A stretch of DNA of 64,000 nt from Parascedosporium putredinis (Eukaryota > Ascomycota > Sordariomycetes > Microascales > Microascaceae). Every line of letters begins with the position of its first letter. The stretch's first letter is position 1. Below the pieces are notes generated by a model. It had not been told where the DNA came from, ran no database searches, and saw nothing but the letters and a program-made list of their open reading frames with translations. The translations under genes and the position numbers were made by a program. The stretch spans positions 1,674,001 to 1,738,000 of the forward strand of contig CASHTG010000019.1 in the NCBI GenBank assembly GCA_949357655.1, given 5' to 3'. This document shows positions 1-10,507 of the stretch, piece after piece.

Positions 1-1296
1 TCTGTGGAGGGAAGATGGTGTCGATGAACTGCTCGATGCGGCTGCATTGCAAGCTGATGGCGACGTAGTTGGGGTCCCTGGGGTCGTTCTTGGCATGTAT
101 CCTCTGGACGTAGGTCCTAAACACCTCGGTCACTACCTTTAGGTTTTGTGTGGACTGGGACATGAGGCTGCAAGCGTCGCCCTTGGTGATCTTGACGTTC
201 CTCTCAAACACGTTGGGGTTGTTGAAGACGAGTTCCAGAGTCGCAATGGCCATGCTTTGGGGAATGGCAACAAAGTTGAAGACGCTCTGGTCCTTGATCG
301 CGGCCATATAGAAGAGACACTCCTCGCAGTGCTTGAGGGCGTTGAGCACCATGTGATTGAGGCACTTGACGGCTACCGCGCGGTTCTCAGGCTTGAGAAG
401 GTCCGGGTAGTCCTCGACGTACTGAGACCAAATCTGCTTGGGCCAGAAGCGGCGACCATCCTCCCAATCCTCGTGGATATCTCGGATGATGTTTGTCTTT
501 TGGAGGAACTGACCCATGGACTCGGTCAAGCTTGGCTTCTCGAGGAGCTTGGGGATGGCGAGTTCCGACTTGACAAAGAGTCGGGTAAGGCCGTCGCCCA
601 CGAGACCGGCAACGTAGTGGCAGTAGAGCTCGTAGTCTTTGATGGTGTTGACGCCGTTAGCGTTGAACTCGGCATTGAGTGCGTAGTCGGCCATGCCATT
701 GCCCATCTTGATCGTGATGTCGTCGATGATTTCGAGATATTCAGGCTTGATCTTCTTGAGCTCCACGACGACATCGGAGAAGCGTACAAGGAGCTCCCTA
801 TCCTTCTCGTTGGGACCGCTCTCGGTGAACGTCCAGCCATCAATGACCATGTTCTTGTTGAAGTTGCGCAGCAACGGCTCCTTCTTCTTGATGTCAATCG
901 TCATGTCATCCTCAATTGTGTCGAGACCGCGAAGGACGAGGTAAAAGAGAGCGACGGGGACAAGAAGCTCGGGGTTGAGCTCTTGGATGACGGCCGAGAA
1001 GCTTCGGCTTGTCAAGTTAAGCAACTCGAAGCATGATTTAAGGGTCTCTGACTCTGTCGAAGGGTCCCTCTTGTGGACGGGGTCGTGCCATAGCTTCCTA
1101 ATTGATGGGAGACGAAAGGGTTAGCAAATATCGCGCATATAGCTCCTCGATCAAGGGAAAAAGACTAGAGAAGACAAGGAAGAAGAGACACGAGAACGAG
1201 TGTCAGCAGGGAGATGGGCGGCGATTGGAAAGGTACAAACCATTGAATGACGGCCCTAAGCTGATTAGGGTGTGCGAGGAAATAGAGAGCACCCAT
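1..1296 (-). CDS. ERG9: Squalene synthase (farnesyl-diphosphate farnesyltransferase), 5' part, runs off window
   Basis: Joins two farnesyl diphosphates to squalene through presqualene diphosphate, the first committed step of ergosterol synthesis, at the ER membrane. Two exons are seen: 1241-1296 and 1-1097, with an intron at 1098-1240 (GTTTGT...TAG). The start at 1296 gives MGALYFLAHPNQLRAVIQW, the usual fungal N-terminus, continued by KLWHDPVHKRDP in exon 2. Family hallmarks follow: LTSRSFSAVIQEL, the first Asp-rich motif LRGLDTIEDDM, YCHYVAGLVGDGL, the second Asp-rich block QKTNIIRDIHEDWEDGR, and QSVFNFVAIPQSMAIATLE. About 384 residues are present. The last part, including the C-terminal membrane anchor, lies beyond position 1. 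Unlike most genes here, no frame break is seen. Identification is secure. Confidence 0.96.
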
Positions 1297-3802
1297 GATG
1301 GCGGAGAAAGTGAGTTGATGTGTTAGGAAGAAGAGCGGCGATGAGATTTTATTTTTCTCTCCCGTTGTTGCTTGCAAGTTGGGAAGGAAGCCACACGAGA
1401 TGCAAGGAAATTTTTGGTGTGTGAGACAAGGCACACAGAAAAGTTCAGGTCAGACGTTCGTTGGACCCAGCCAGTGGCACGGGGCAGGACAGGGGGACAG
1501 ACACGGCGATTCGTGAGCGCAGGAACCGAAGGGAGGAAAAGTGATGATTGATGGTGATGATTAGCTATACAGACATGGCAGGTGGAAATGACCTCCTAAG
1601 AAGAAAGGAAGGTCGGGGGATATTATCACAATTGAAGCATTGGGAATTGAAGGAGGAGAAAGATTGAAGAGAAGATGAGATGAGCCAGGAAAAGCGGGCA
1701 ACTTGAACCAGGGGAGAAGCAAAGACCCGAGACCACGCTACAGATGGGGAGTTAATTTCTGCACCTGGACACACTGGAGCCAAGGGGGCAGGATTTTCTA
1801 GCGCCTGGTGATTGGGCCCGGTAAAGGGTTGACCCCGTTGACATGGACAGCAAAAAATTGTGGCAGCCTAGCTAGGGGCTCAATGTTGGGGAAATTGGGG
1901 CTTTCTGTCCTTTTGCCGCAATTGCGGGTCGTGGAGCCGGGTAATGGGTGTAGGGCCGCTTGCTGTCATTGTCCGCACTCCCGCTCTCCTGCTTGGATCC
2001 TTGGATGGAACGGTCCTCCCAGTATTGGAGTCTGGAGGATGAAGGAAGGCGTGCGTTGCGCACGAATTATCGCGTGCATCTCCATTCTTCATTCTCATCC
2101 CGCCCAATCAGATATCTAGTCCAACTGAATCCCCCGCGACTAGGAGACCAAGGGATCGATTTCGAAGCTTGTTCTGCTTCTAGTCGTGCTGGTGTCAAAG
2201 CAGAGCCGAAGCTGGGGAAGGGTTGGCAAGACGGGTTTTGTAGCTTCGTGCCAAGCCCCTGGGGAGGCACCGAAGTGCTTGCAGAGAGACCCTTCTAGCG
2301 ACGAAATTGCCGTGACCAAAAAAGAGTTGCAGGCACCGTGTCCTTGAGGCCAAAGTCAATGGCTCCGTCGAATCCGGTTGGCACAAAAGTGTGTTGAACG
2401 CAGGCAGTGCATGGGCCAATTTGATCTCGATTGGTGATGGCTTGCCTTTCTGCGCTCACCCATCCAGCGCACCCTTTGCTCCTGCCTGGTTTCGGGCATA
2501 CAACGCTTTCACTCCACTTTTTAGTAAGAAGAAAGCGAGGAAGGAGGTTCACCGAGGACTCGAACCCATGTTGCCCATTTCAACGGCAAGAGCCGCATTG
2601 TCTACAAGCTGGCACGGTGTCTTACTGTTTATGTAACATGGTGTACCTCGGTAGCGTACGGCAACTGAGGCCTGGTGGGGGAATCGTCGAAGGGAGGGAG
2701 GAATCAGCCAAGCCATCAGCGTAGTCGTCATGACGATAAGAACCTGGAACAACGTGTCGACAAAGCAAGCAGCATTTCTTCAGCGTGTTGCGCGGCAAGA
2801 AGGGCGGTGCTGGCCGAACAGTGGCTTTGTGGCTTTGTGGCGCCCGGTGCCCTCCCGTCTCGCTTTTCCAATATCATCTATATTTATAACTTATTTCCTC
2901 TGGGACAGACATGCTCCAGAGGGCACGAGACACTTTTGGGGAAGTTCCTTTCCGCAACAGACGGGATGAACACGCAAGCCCAACCTCTGGGCTTCCTCGA
3001 GACAACATGATGAATGTTCCTGCTGTTTGGCGTGAAAGGCAAGCGCCACATGCGATAAGCCCGTGATTAGTTAAGCATGCGAAGAACGAAGCTTTTGATT
3101 CCTTGCATGCAAACGTAGATATCGAGAGCACACTATGTTCCAGGCCCCTTTAATGCATGGGTGCCTTAACGCCTATTGAATCGAAGAACAGGCTTGAATC
3201 GGGGGTTTTTGAGTGGAAAATCGGCGGAGAATGGTCGGCGGATGGCCTGGCGATATGGGGTGTCTGCCAAGCAAGTATACTCAATAGGGACAAAGTAGGG
3301 TCCAAGTATAGCTACAAGCTTGCGTCACCCTCCTCGGCGTCCCCCACAAGTTCTCGGTACGTTGAGGAGGATCATCCAGCCCATCCTGTTCCCTCTCTGA
3401 CGACATGTTTCCAGCGCTGCCTGTGCTCCTTCACAAGTCAGAAGCTGCCCCGCCGTCACCATCAACTTTCCGCCAGCCAAGGGAAAACACTACTGTCATA
3501 GGTGCAAGGGTGGGAAGGAAAAAAATATCAACACCGGACCTGTTGGTGAACCTAAATTACCTTACAACTTCCCCGTTCCCTTTTGTCGATCTTCCTAGAC
3601 CTCTTTTCTATTTTCGCGAGACATCTCTTTGACACTTTTTTAACCCCTCGACTTTTGGTTTGTGCTCCTTTTATTTGCTGCATTCCTTGTCGTTCTGAGC
3701 CCCACCCTTTTCGACGCTCCCAACGCCTTCCCTCAACGTCCGCCCCGTGCTATCCGACTAGCCACCCAACAGCAGCCCCTCCCCCACCGTTTCGATATCG
3801 TC
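1297..3802. other. Intergenic region between ERG9 and the DnaJ gene
   Basis: These genes are divergent, so both promoters lie here. Reading frames in both strands are short and show no family resemblance. The only structured element I see is the tRNA-like relic at 2550-2619. The last 250 bases before 3803 are rich in C and T, as is usual for a fungal 5' leader. Confidence 0.6.
2550..2619 (-). pseudogene. tRNA-Lys(CTT)-like relic
   Basis: On the minus strand this reads like a damaged lysine tRNA. There is a near-complete 7-bp acceptor stem (CACCGTG against CTCGGTG, one T:T mismatch). The anticodon-loop block GCGGCTCTTGCCG contains CTT. GGGTTCGAGTCC is a perfect match to the RNA polymerase III B box. 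The D arm is shortened, the anticodon stem does not pair properly, and the 3' side of the T stem lacks about two bases, so a normal cloverleaf cannot form. It may be a decayed gene. Some of the missing bases could be sequence error, but not the whole D arm. Confidence 0.4.
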
Positions 3803-5542
3803 ATGGTCGTGGACAAGGCCTACTACGACCTCCTCGGCGTGGAGCCAGGGGCGACCGACATTGAAATCAAGAAGGGCTACAGAAAGGCAGCCATCATCCA
3901 CCACCCAGGTTCGTAAACACAAAGGGGCCCCCCAAAGCCTTGTTTTGCTTGTTTTCCTGTTTTTTTCTTCTTTTTGTTTCCTCGGCACGTCACATGAAAG
4001 AAACTCGCCCGCCCCTGCTAACCATCCGCCCTTACCACCTCTACAGACAAGAACCCCGATGACCCCAGCGCGAGCGCCAAGTTTCAAGAAATTGGCGAGG
4101 CATATCAAGTCCTCTCCGACCCTCAGCTCCGTGCCGCCTACGACAAATATGGCAAGGAGTCCGCCCGGCCCTCGGAGGGTTTCGTTGACCCCGCCGAGTT
4201 CTTTACCTCCATCTTTGGCGGCGACGCTTTCATCGACTGGATCGGCGAGATCTCCATCATGAAGGACCTGACAGCGGCCATGGAGATCGCCATGCAAGGA
4301 GAGCTCGAGGAAGGGTCCGAGGGCGAGTTCCCGGAACTGAGGAGGCCATGAAGGAGAGCGCAAAGGAAGCTGGCACGGCGCCGCCTACCGTCGTCGTCGA
4401 GGACGAAAAGGTCGACCCGTCTGCTCCTCCAGCTGCTGCTGCTCCTGCTGCTGCTGCCGAGGCCAGCTCCGCCGGTGCCGCTCGTACTCCCAGCCCCGCC
4501 GGACGGGCGAGTCCGCCGGCAGCGCCTCCCGCACCTCTACCCCGCGGCCCACCGCGATACCTATTCGTCCCGCCCTCATGGATAAGCCGTCGGACGAGGT
4601 CACCGCCACGGAAGGCTCATCCGATGACCTTGCTAAGAAGAAGAAGGACAAGGACAAGAGTGGCCTAAGCAAGGAGCAGCGCGACCAGCTCGCCGCCCTC
4701 CGCAAGGAGCAGGATCGTGCCCGCAAGGAGCGCATTGACACCCTGACGGCAAAGCTTCTCGACCGCGTCAGCGTCTGGACCGAGACGGACAAGGGCCCGG
4801 ATGTCACGGCGGCCTTCAAGGAGAAGATGCGGCTCGAAGTTGAGGAGATGAAGATGGAGTCGTTCGGCCTCAACATCTGCCACGCCATCGGCCAGACGTA
4901 TATCAGCCGGGGCTCGACCATGATCAAGAGCCAAAAGTTCCTTGGCATCACGGGCTTCTTCAGCCGCCTCAAGGAGAAGGGCGTCATGATCAAGGACACG
5001 TGGAACACCATCTCCTCCGCCCTCGACGCCCAGGCCGAGATGAAGAAGGCTGCCCTCCTCGAGGAGGAGGCTGGCGAAGACTGGACCGACGAGCGCAAGG
5101 CCGAGCAGGAGAGGAGATTGACGGGCAAGATCCTGACCGCCGCGTGGCGTGGGTCCAAGTTTGAGATTCAGGATATTCTCCGCGGCGTCTGCGATAACGT
5201 CTTGAACGACGAGGCTGTGCCTCTGACCAAGAGACTCGAGAGGGCCCACGCTCTCGTGGTGATTGGTGAGGTCTTTGTAAAGGTACGATTCCACAGTGAA
5301 ATCTCTTGGTTCGCGATTACATATCATCATTTGACTAACTTTTTTTTCCCCTTTGTTAGGCAAGACGTTCTCCCGAAGAAGACGGCGACTACCTCGTCTT
5401 CGAGAAGCTCGTCGCCGAGGCTGCGATGAAGGATAAGGAGAAGCACAAGCACAAGTCCAAGTCCAAGGACAAGGAAAAGGATAAGGAAGACGAGAAGCAC
5501 AAGGTTGCCGCCGACGCGCCCAACGTCCACAAGGCACCTTGA
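3803..5542 (+). CDS. CAJ1: DnaJ (Hsp40) co-chaperone with C-terminal X domain, Caj1 type
   Basis: A type III J-protein that stimulates Hsp70 ATPase. Exons are 3803-3908, 4047-5282 and 5360-5542. The start at 3803 gives MVVDKAYYDLLGVEPGATD. An upstream in-frame ATG at 3662 would add an unconserved leader. The J domain spans residues 1-70 with the HPD tripeptide split by intron 1 (HHP|DKNPDDP). An Ala/Pro/Glu-rich linker follows, then the X domain (ISVWTETDKGPDVTAAF-like block, QKFLGITGFFSRLKEKG, WNTISSALDAQ, AWRGSKFEIQDILR, RAHALVVIGE). The tail is lysine-rich (KHKHKSKSKDKEKDKE). Two frame breaks, near 4336 and 4500, each need one added base and fall in the linker. Corrected length is 508 residues. 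Family assignment is secure; the symbol is by similarity to yeast Caj1. Confidence 0.9.
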
Positions 5543-6689
5543 GCGGACCTTGTCCCCCTTGCTTCGCTCTTCCGCCATCTCCTGGACACCACTTCCCGCC
5601 CTACTCTTGACCCTTTTTTCCCCCTTGTTCACCTCGTCGGAATGCTCGCTACAGAATCAAATAGCCCCCCCATACCCGAAACTCTCTTCCGTGAGCGGGC
5701 GGTCTCACCAAGGAATGTCTTGCTTCCTTGAACTGAGATACCGCTGCCCCGCGGAATAAGTTTCTCCTCGTCCATTTGTTTTTCTTTTTCTTTTTTGGAC
5801 AATAGCGAACCTGTGTTTTTTGACTTGCTTGTCCTCTCGCCCCCTAAGCTAGTCTCAGCCCTTCCCTCGGCTTAGTTAGTCCCGCCATGAATCAAACTTT
5901 CGGAAAGCCTCCTCCTCCCTTTTTCCCCTTCACCCTCAACTCGCTCTCGCTCTCTCTCTCTCTCCAACGCACCCTCTCGTCCATTTTCCCTCTCTTCACT
6001 TTTTTCCCGGGCTCGCTCAAGAACCAGTACACACCCCTTGTCTACCCTCCTCTCTTGTTTTTTTCCGCGTTACGTTGACGATAGACCTCTATTTCTTCTT
6101 TTGCCTCCCTACTAGGGCCATGTCTATGTTTTTTCTTCCTCCTCGTTTTGTTTTCTTTGTTGCCTAACACACTCATTGCACCATGGTCGAACGAGGTGGT
6201 TGGATAGCAGAGTTATCGGCCAGGCTAATACATGCACAATATAAACAAGACTTATCAGGAACCCGGATGGCACCCTTGGTATTTATTGAACACGTAGAAT
6301 TTTTGAATGGACACTACCGAGGTAGATGCACCTTGGCTATCTCTTTTCATCCTCCTTTCGCAGCACTGATTACTTCTTTGGATGCGAAACGTATGTTGGA
6401 GAGATGGTTCCATGGAGTATATTAAAACTCTTTGCTATTTTGACTTTCTGTCCCACTTACACCGTCTCGGGATCAGTGGCAACGTTTGGTCGGGAACCAA
6501 CGAGCTCGAGCAACCAAAGAAAAAAAAAGAAAAAAAGCAACATCAAACTTTTCTATATAGTCCAGGCCACACTTCAACGTGCCGATGGCATTCATCGACG
6601 CATTCCATTGGTTTCGTTAAGAGTCATGATCAAGATTAGCCAGCCCATTTACTTCTCTTCCTCTAACCCGACATTCATTCATATACAAT
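5543..6689. other. Intergenic region between convergent genes
   Basis: The 3' ends of the DnaJ and rhamnose-pathway genes face each other here. The sequence is pyrimidine-rich with T and CT tracts, for example the CTCTCTCTC block near 5950. I see no gene, RNA or repeat of note. Confidence 0.6.
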
Positions 6690-7659
6690 TTAGTTGACGC
6701 CGCTGGCCTTCATGCGCTCAAAGCACTTCCTGTAGGCCTCGTGGATCTCGGGGACCTCGTAGTTATACTCCTTGAGCTTGGTGGTGAGCTTGGTGGTGTC
6801 GAGCTTGCAGTTGCTGCGGCCGGCCTTGATGACCTTGGACTGCTCCTCGAGGGTGAAGTTGGCCCACTTGAACTCGGGGCGGACAATGTCACGGAAGAGG
6901 GTGAGGACCTCGTTGTGGGAGATGGCACCGGGGTTGGTGAAGTTGTAGACACCAATCTCACCGTGCTCGGCGAGGAGGATGGAGGCGGGGAGGAGATCGG
7001 TGAGGATGGTGTTGGAGTTGGGAATGTCAACGACACGCTCGTACTTGGAAATCTTGGTAACGAAGTTGCGAGAGTGGAGGTCGTCAGAGACGGGCATACG
7101 GAGTCGGAGGATCAAGGTGTTGCTATAGTTCTTGATAATCTACATCATAAGAAGCGGTGGTTAGCTACCCTGTTTCTCTTCATCCCCTTTTGTAAGGTGG
7201 GGGAAAACAAGTTGAGGGAACAAAACTTACGGCCTCGACGTAAGCCTTGGTCTCCGAGTAGAAGCTGCCATCAAAGTTGGCGCTGTCGGTCTCGAGGAAG
7301 CCCTTGCCGCCAATGGGGTGCTCGTCATCGTACTGGTAGATGCAGCCGGTGGCGAAGACGGTGCAGTGGATGCCGCGGAGGAAGCAGGCGTCCGAGAGGT
7401 TGATGGTGCCAATGACGTTGGAGCGAATGGTGGCCTCCTTGTTGTCCTCGCACCAGTCGACGTTGGGGCGGCCGGTGCAGCCGGCGGCGTTGAGGACGTG
7501 GGTGGGCTTGACACGGTCGAGCTCGGCGAGGACGGCCTCGCGGTTCTCCATGCGGATGGTGGTGCTGTGGACCTCCTTGCCCTGGGACTCGAGGAGGGTC
7601 TTGAGGTGGCCGGCAACCCAGCCCTCGCCGCCCCAGATGAGGAATCGGTTAGCAGACAT
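6690..7659 (-). CDS. Nucleotide-4-keto-6-deoxyglucose 3,5-epimerase/4-reductase (rhamnose synthesis)
   Basis: Exons are 7231-7659 and 6690-7139, separated by a 91-bp intron with GTAAGT donor; 292 residues, no frame break. It resembles the bifunctional NRS/ER proteins of plants and the fungal ER protein, which convert UDP- (or dTDP-) 4-keto-6-deoxyglucose to the rhamnose nucleotide with NADPH in the cytosol. Visible features are the N-terminal Rossmann start FLIWGGEGWVAGHL (glycine motif in place of GxxGxxG), THVLNAAGCTGRPNVDWCE, YATGCI-like ATGCIYQYD, and the catalytic Y-x3-K at GSFYSETKAYVE. Further matches are LRLRMPVSDDLHSRNF, VVDIPNSNTILTDLLP, YNFTNPGAISHNE and RSNCKLDTTKL. The 4,6-dehydratase that must precede it is not in this window. 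The reaction is inferred from family; which nucleotide is used cannot be told. Confidence 0.88.
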
Positions 7660-10507
7660 GATGTTTTTCTGGTGGTAGAAGCGGTGGGAGAGGGTTGATT
7701 GTGTGTGTGTGTGTGTAAGTGTGGATGCCGAAAGGTGCGGTCAAAAACACTTGCAAAGTAGTTGTCACGCGAGATTGGAGCTAGGAGGAGAGAGAGAGGG
7801 ATAGAAAGGGAGCTGTAGAGGGTATGGAAGGGATAAAAAGGGTCCAGGAGGTCTGTACACGGCGAGATCTCGTACCGTGGAGCTGAAAAAGGGAAAGGGG
7901 AGTGGGGTGGGCGAGAGAGGGCCACACAGTGAGGCAGGAAGGGGGCAATGGGGCAATGGGGGCAATAGAGACTGGCACCTCAACCACGTTGCGGCGAACT
8001 GAGCTACTAGCGCATCATGACTAAAACTACACGCTACGATAAGAAGTAGGAAGCCAATCTTATAAATAGATACATTGGCTACAATGCCTTTTCCCTTTTG
8101 TTTGGTTGTCACTGATTCTCACTGATTCTCTCGTTTGGAGGGGGCAGGAAAGAGTCGGTGAAGATGGTCCAGCCCATTTTTCCCTCTTTGGTTTTTGCTG
8201 CTCTGGTCCATCTCCTAGTATTTCCCTTTGCTGGTTTAGGTTCAACGGAGGGGAGGGGCGGAGAAGAACAGGGACAGAGGCGAGGGGTAGCAAGGTTGTT
8301 GAATTGGGCAGAGCTCGAGGTGTGTTACCCCCAAGAGGGGCAAGGGTTCAAAAAATAGAACCGGGGGACTCCAGCCACTCAACAGCAATGGCGCTGCTGG
8401 GGGTTGCCGAAAGAAGGAAATCCCACTCCTTGCTCACTCGACAGGGGGAAAGGGCGATCCTCTTTGTGGTCGTCGTATGGAAAGCGCCATCGATGAGGTT
8501 TGGTACCTTGGGCTTGGGGTGACGTGCCCCGAGAAAAGTGGCGGCGGGGCAAAACGAGGCAGTTTTGATACTTTGATGGTCTTCTTCTTTATTGCCCCTT
8601 TTTTCTTTCTAATATACGGAGGGGCCTGATAGTATGGCTAACTGGTAGGCTTAGTCCTCTTGTCATCCCAAAACCCTAGCTTCGAAGCTTCCCACCCACT
8701 CTAGATTTGTCTACCAGACTCTGTGATTAAGGCTCGCTCGCAGGATACAGTACCAAGATCCGAAAATGGTGAGAAAGGGGTGCTGCCGGACTACTCGCCG
8801 GATGCCGGGACAGAACGAGATGGGTGAGGGCAGGAAAAAGAAGGAAAAATACAAAAGAAGGTTCGGGCACCGGCCGGCCGCACATACCCAACGCGCCCTC
8901 ATCCACACCTCCGTAAATGATTCTTTTTCCGATAAGGAAGCTAAGAAAAGGGCATCTGTTGCCGTTTACCCAACTACGGTCCCCGCCGGGCTTGAAGCGC
9001 CGCACAGGAAAAGAAAGGGTGCTGAAATAGTGCTCGGGTGTGTCCCTGAAAAAAAAAAAAAAGAGAAAAAAGAAAAAGAGACATGGAGAGCGAGCTTCAC
9101 CAAGTAGAGGACCTCGAAGCTTGGGGCCAGCTCCTTCACAAAGCAAGCAATGGTACGAGGTTCGTATTCGAGCGAGGGGCAAGGGGGCTGGAGAAGGTGG
9201 GATGTGACACCACCCCAAAATCACCGCCGCACAAAAGCGCATGGCAACGGAGGGGTTAGCTTTGCCCGGAACAGCATGGGTGCCCACATGCACGCGTTGG
9301 ACCGCAAAAACGACCACCTCCGCAACCCGTGAGTGGATGAGCCAAGCAAGAGGTTTCCGGAAGCAGTTGTAAGTTGCTTGAGCTGCTACCTGTAGACAAT
9401 CGAGCGGGTTTACCGAATAGCTATCCAATAGTTTCATCGAATACATGTAGATTCAGAAGCTCACAGTCGTCCTTGCATCGAAGCTTTGCCATCCCCAGGT
9501 GATTTGGGAAATTATCATTGTATTTGATTTTATTTTTCTTCTTCTGCCTTGATTCCGTATTCCGTTTCTAAATACAAAGGCACGGGTCCCTTCTAACCCT
9601 TCCCAAAGACAAAAGAAAAAAATGGTTGGTGGCCAAGAAAGCTAGGAAAGGTGGTTATTGGGTATCTGTTGGTACAAGTAGCTCAAAGAGCAAGAAGCAG
9701 GAGGGAGAAGAACACGAGAAAAAGGGGAGTCCTTGATTTTCGAGGCCACGAGACAAAGGGAAGATAGAGGACTCCAGTAGCCTAGCGGCTAGATGGGCCG
9801 CTTCCACGAAATAGTCGGACTTTTCAATTGGGGCATCGTTCGGAAAATAGCAAGGCGGACCAGCAAGGACCCGCGTCCTCCCAAGATTCCTCCCTACTGG
9901 ATGCATCCACTGATGCGTTATTCGCCGTGTATGGGCTCGCTTCTTCTCGACGTGGTCCCGGAGCGGTATATGAAAGACGTGGAAAAGAACAGCAAAGAAG
10001 ACTAGAAGCATTGATGCAGATGCAGACCCGATGGAAAATGCGAATATGCAGATATGCCAAAAATGCTAGTTCCCCTGATTATTCTTTCTCTTTGCTTTCG
10101 TTACGGCCATGGATTCGTCATTAAAGAAAGGAAAAAAAGAAAAGAAAAGAAAACCGCCATCTCCCTTGGATGGGCTTGTGCTGCATGGTTGTCCGTCTTG
10201 GGTATCTTTGGTATGACGAAGTATGAAACAATCCGATCCAGACGAGCGGGAAGCCGTGGGAAGCTAGATGAGGATTCGGGCATCCTAAGGCGAATATGTA
10301 TAATAATAATAATAATAAAGTCCATCGTCGGACGTCAAGGTGCTGATTGATGAACAAAAGAAATAAAACGGGTGTTGATCGTCAAATTGGGTATATATGA
10401 GAGTGGTGATGTTGGCGTCCTTGGAAGGAAGAGAAACAGATGAAAGAAAAAAGGTGGACAATCTCAAGATGGCGCCCCAAGAAAGAGTATTTCAGTACAT
10501 GGTGGTG
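7660..10507. other. Intergenic region, 2.8 kb
   Basis: It holds the 5' region of the gene at 6690-7659 and the 3' region of the gene at 10508-13491. A CT/GA-rich belt (7780-7960, purine-rich on this strand) precedes the ATG at 7659. A long A-rich tract lies at about 9050-9080, and a (TAA)n stretch at about 10300-10318. The longest open frames (for example 8727-9446 minus) lack coding character and any family match. Confidence 0.55.
7701..7716. repeat. (GT)8 microsatellite in the leader of the rhamnose-pathway gene
   Basis: Eight uninterrupted GT units lie 42-57 bases upstream of the ATG at 7659. In the transcript this reads (AC)8 close to the start codon. Confidence 0.9.

Noticed and set aside
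146..1036. Long plus-strand open frame of 296 residues
   Set aside because: It is the exact antisense of the conserved squalene synthase exon, and its Leu/Val/Glu-rich composition is the usual mirror of a real gene.
8727..9446. Minus-strand open frame of 239 residues
   Set aside because: It includes a poly-Phe run from an A-rich tract, has no family resemblance and no conserved-looking block, and differs from the codon use of real genes nearby.
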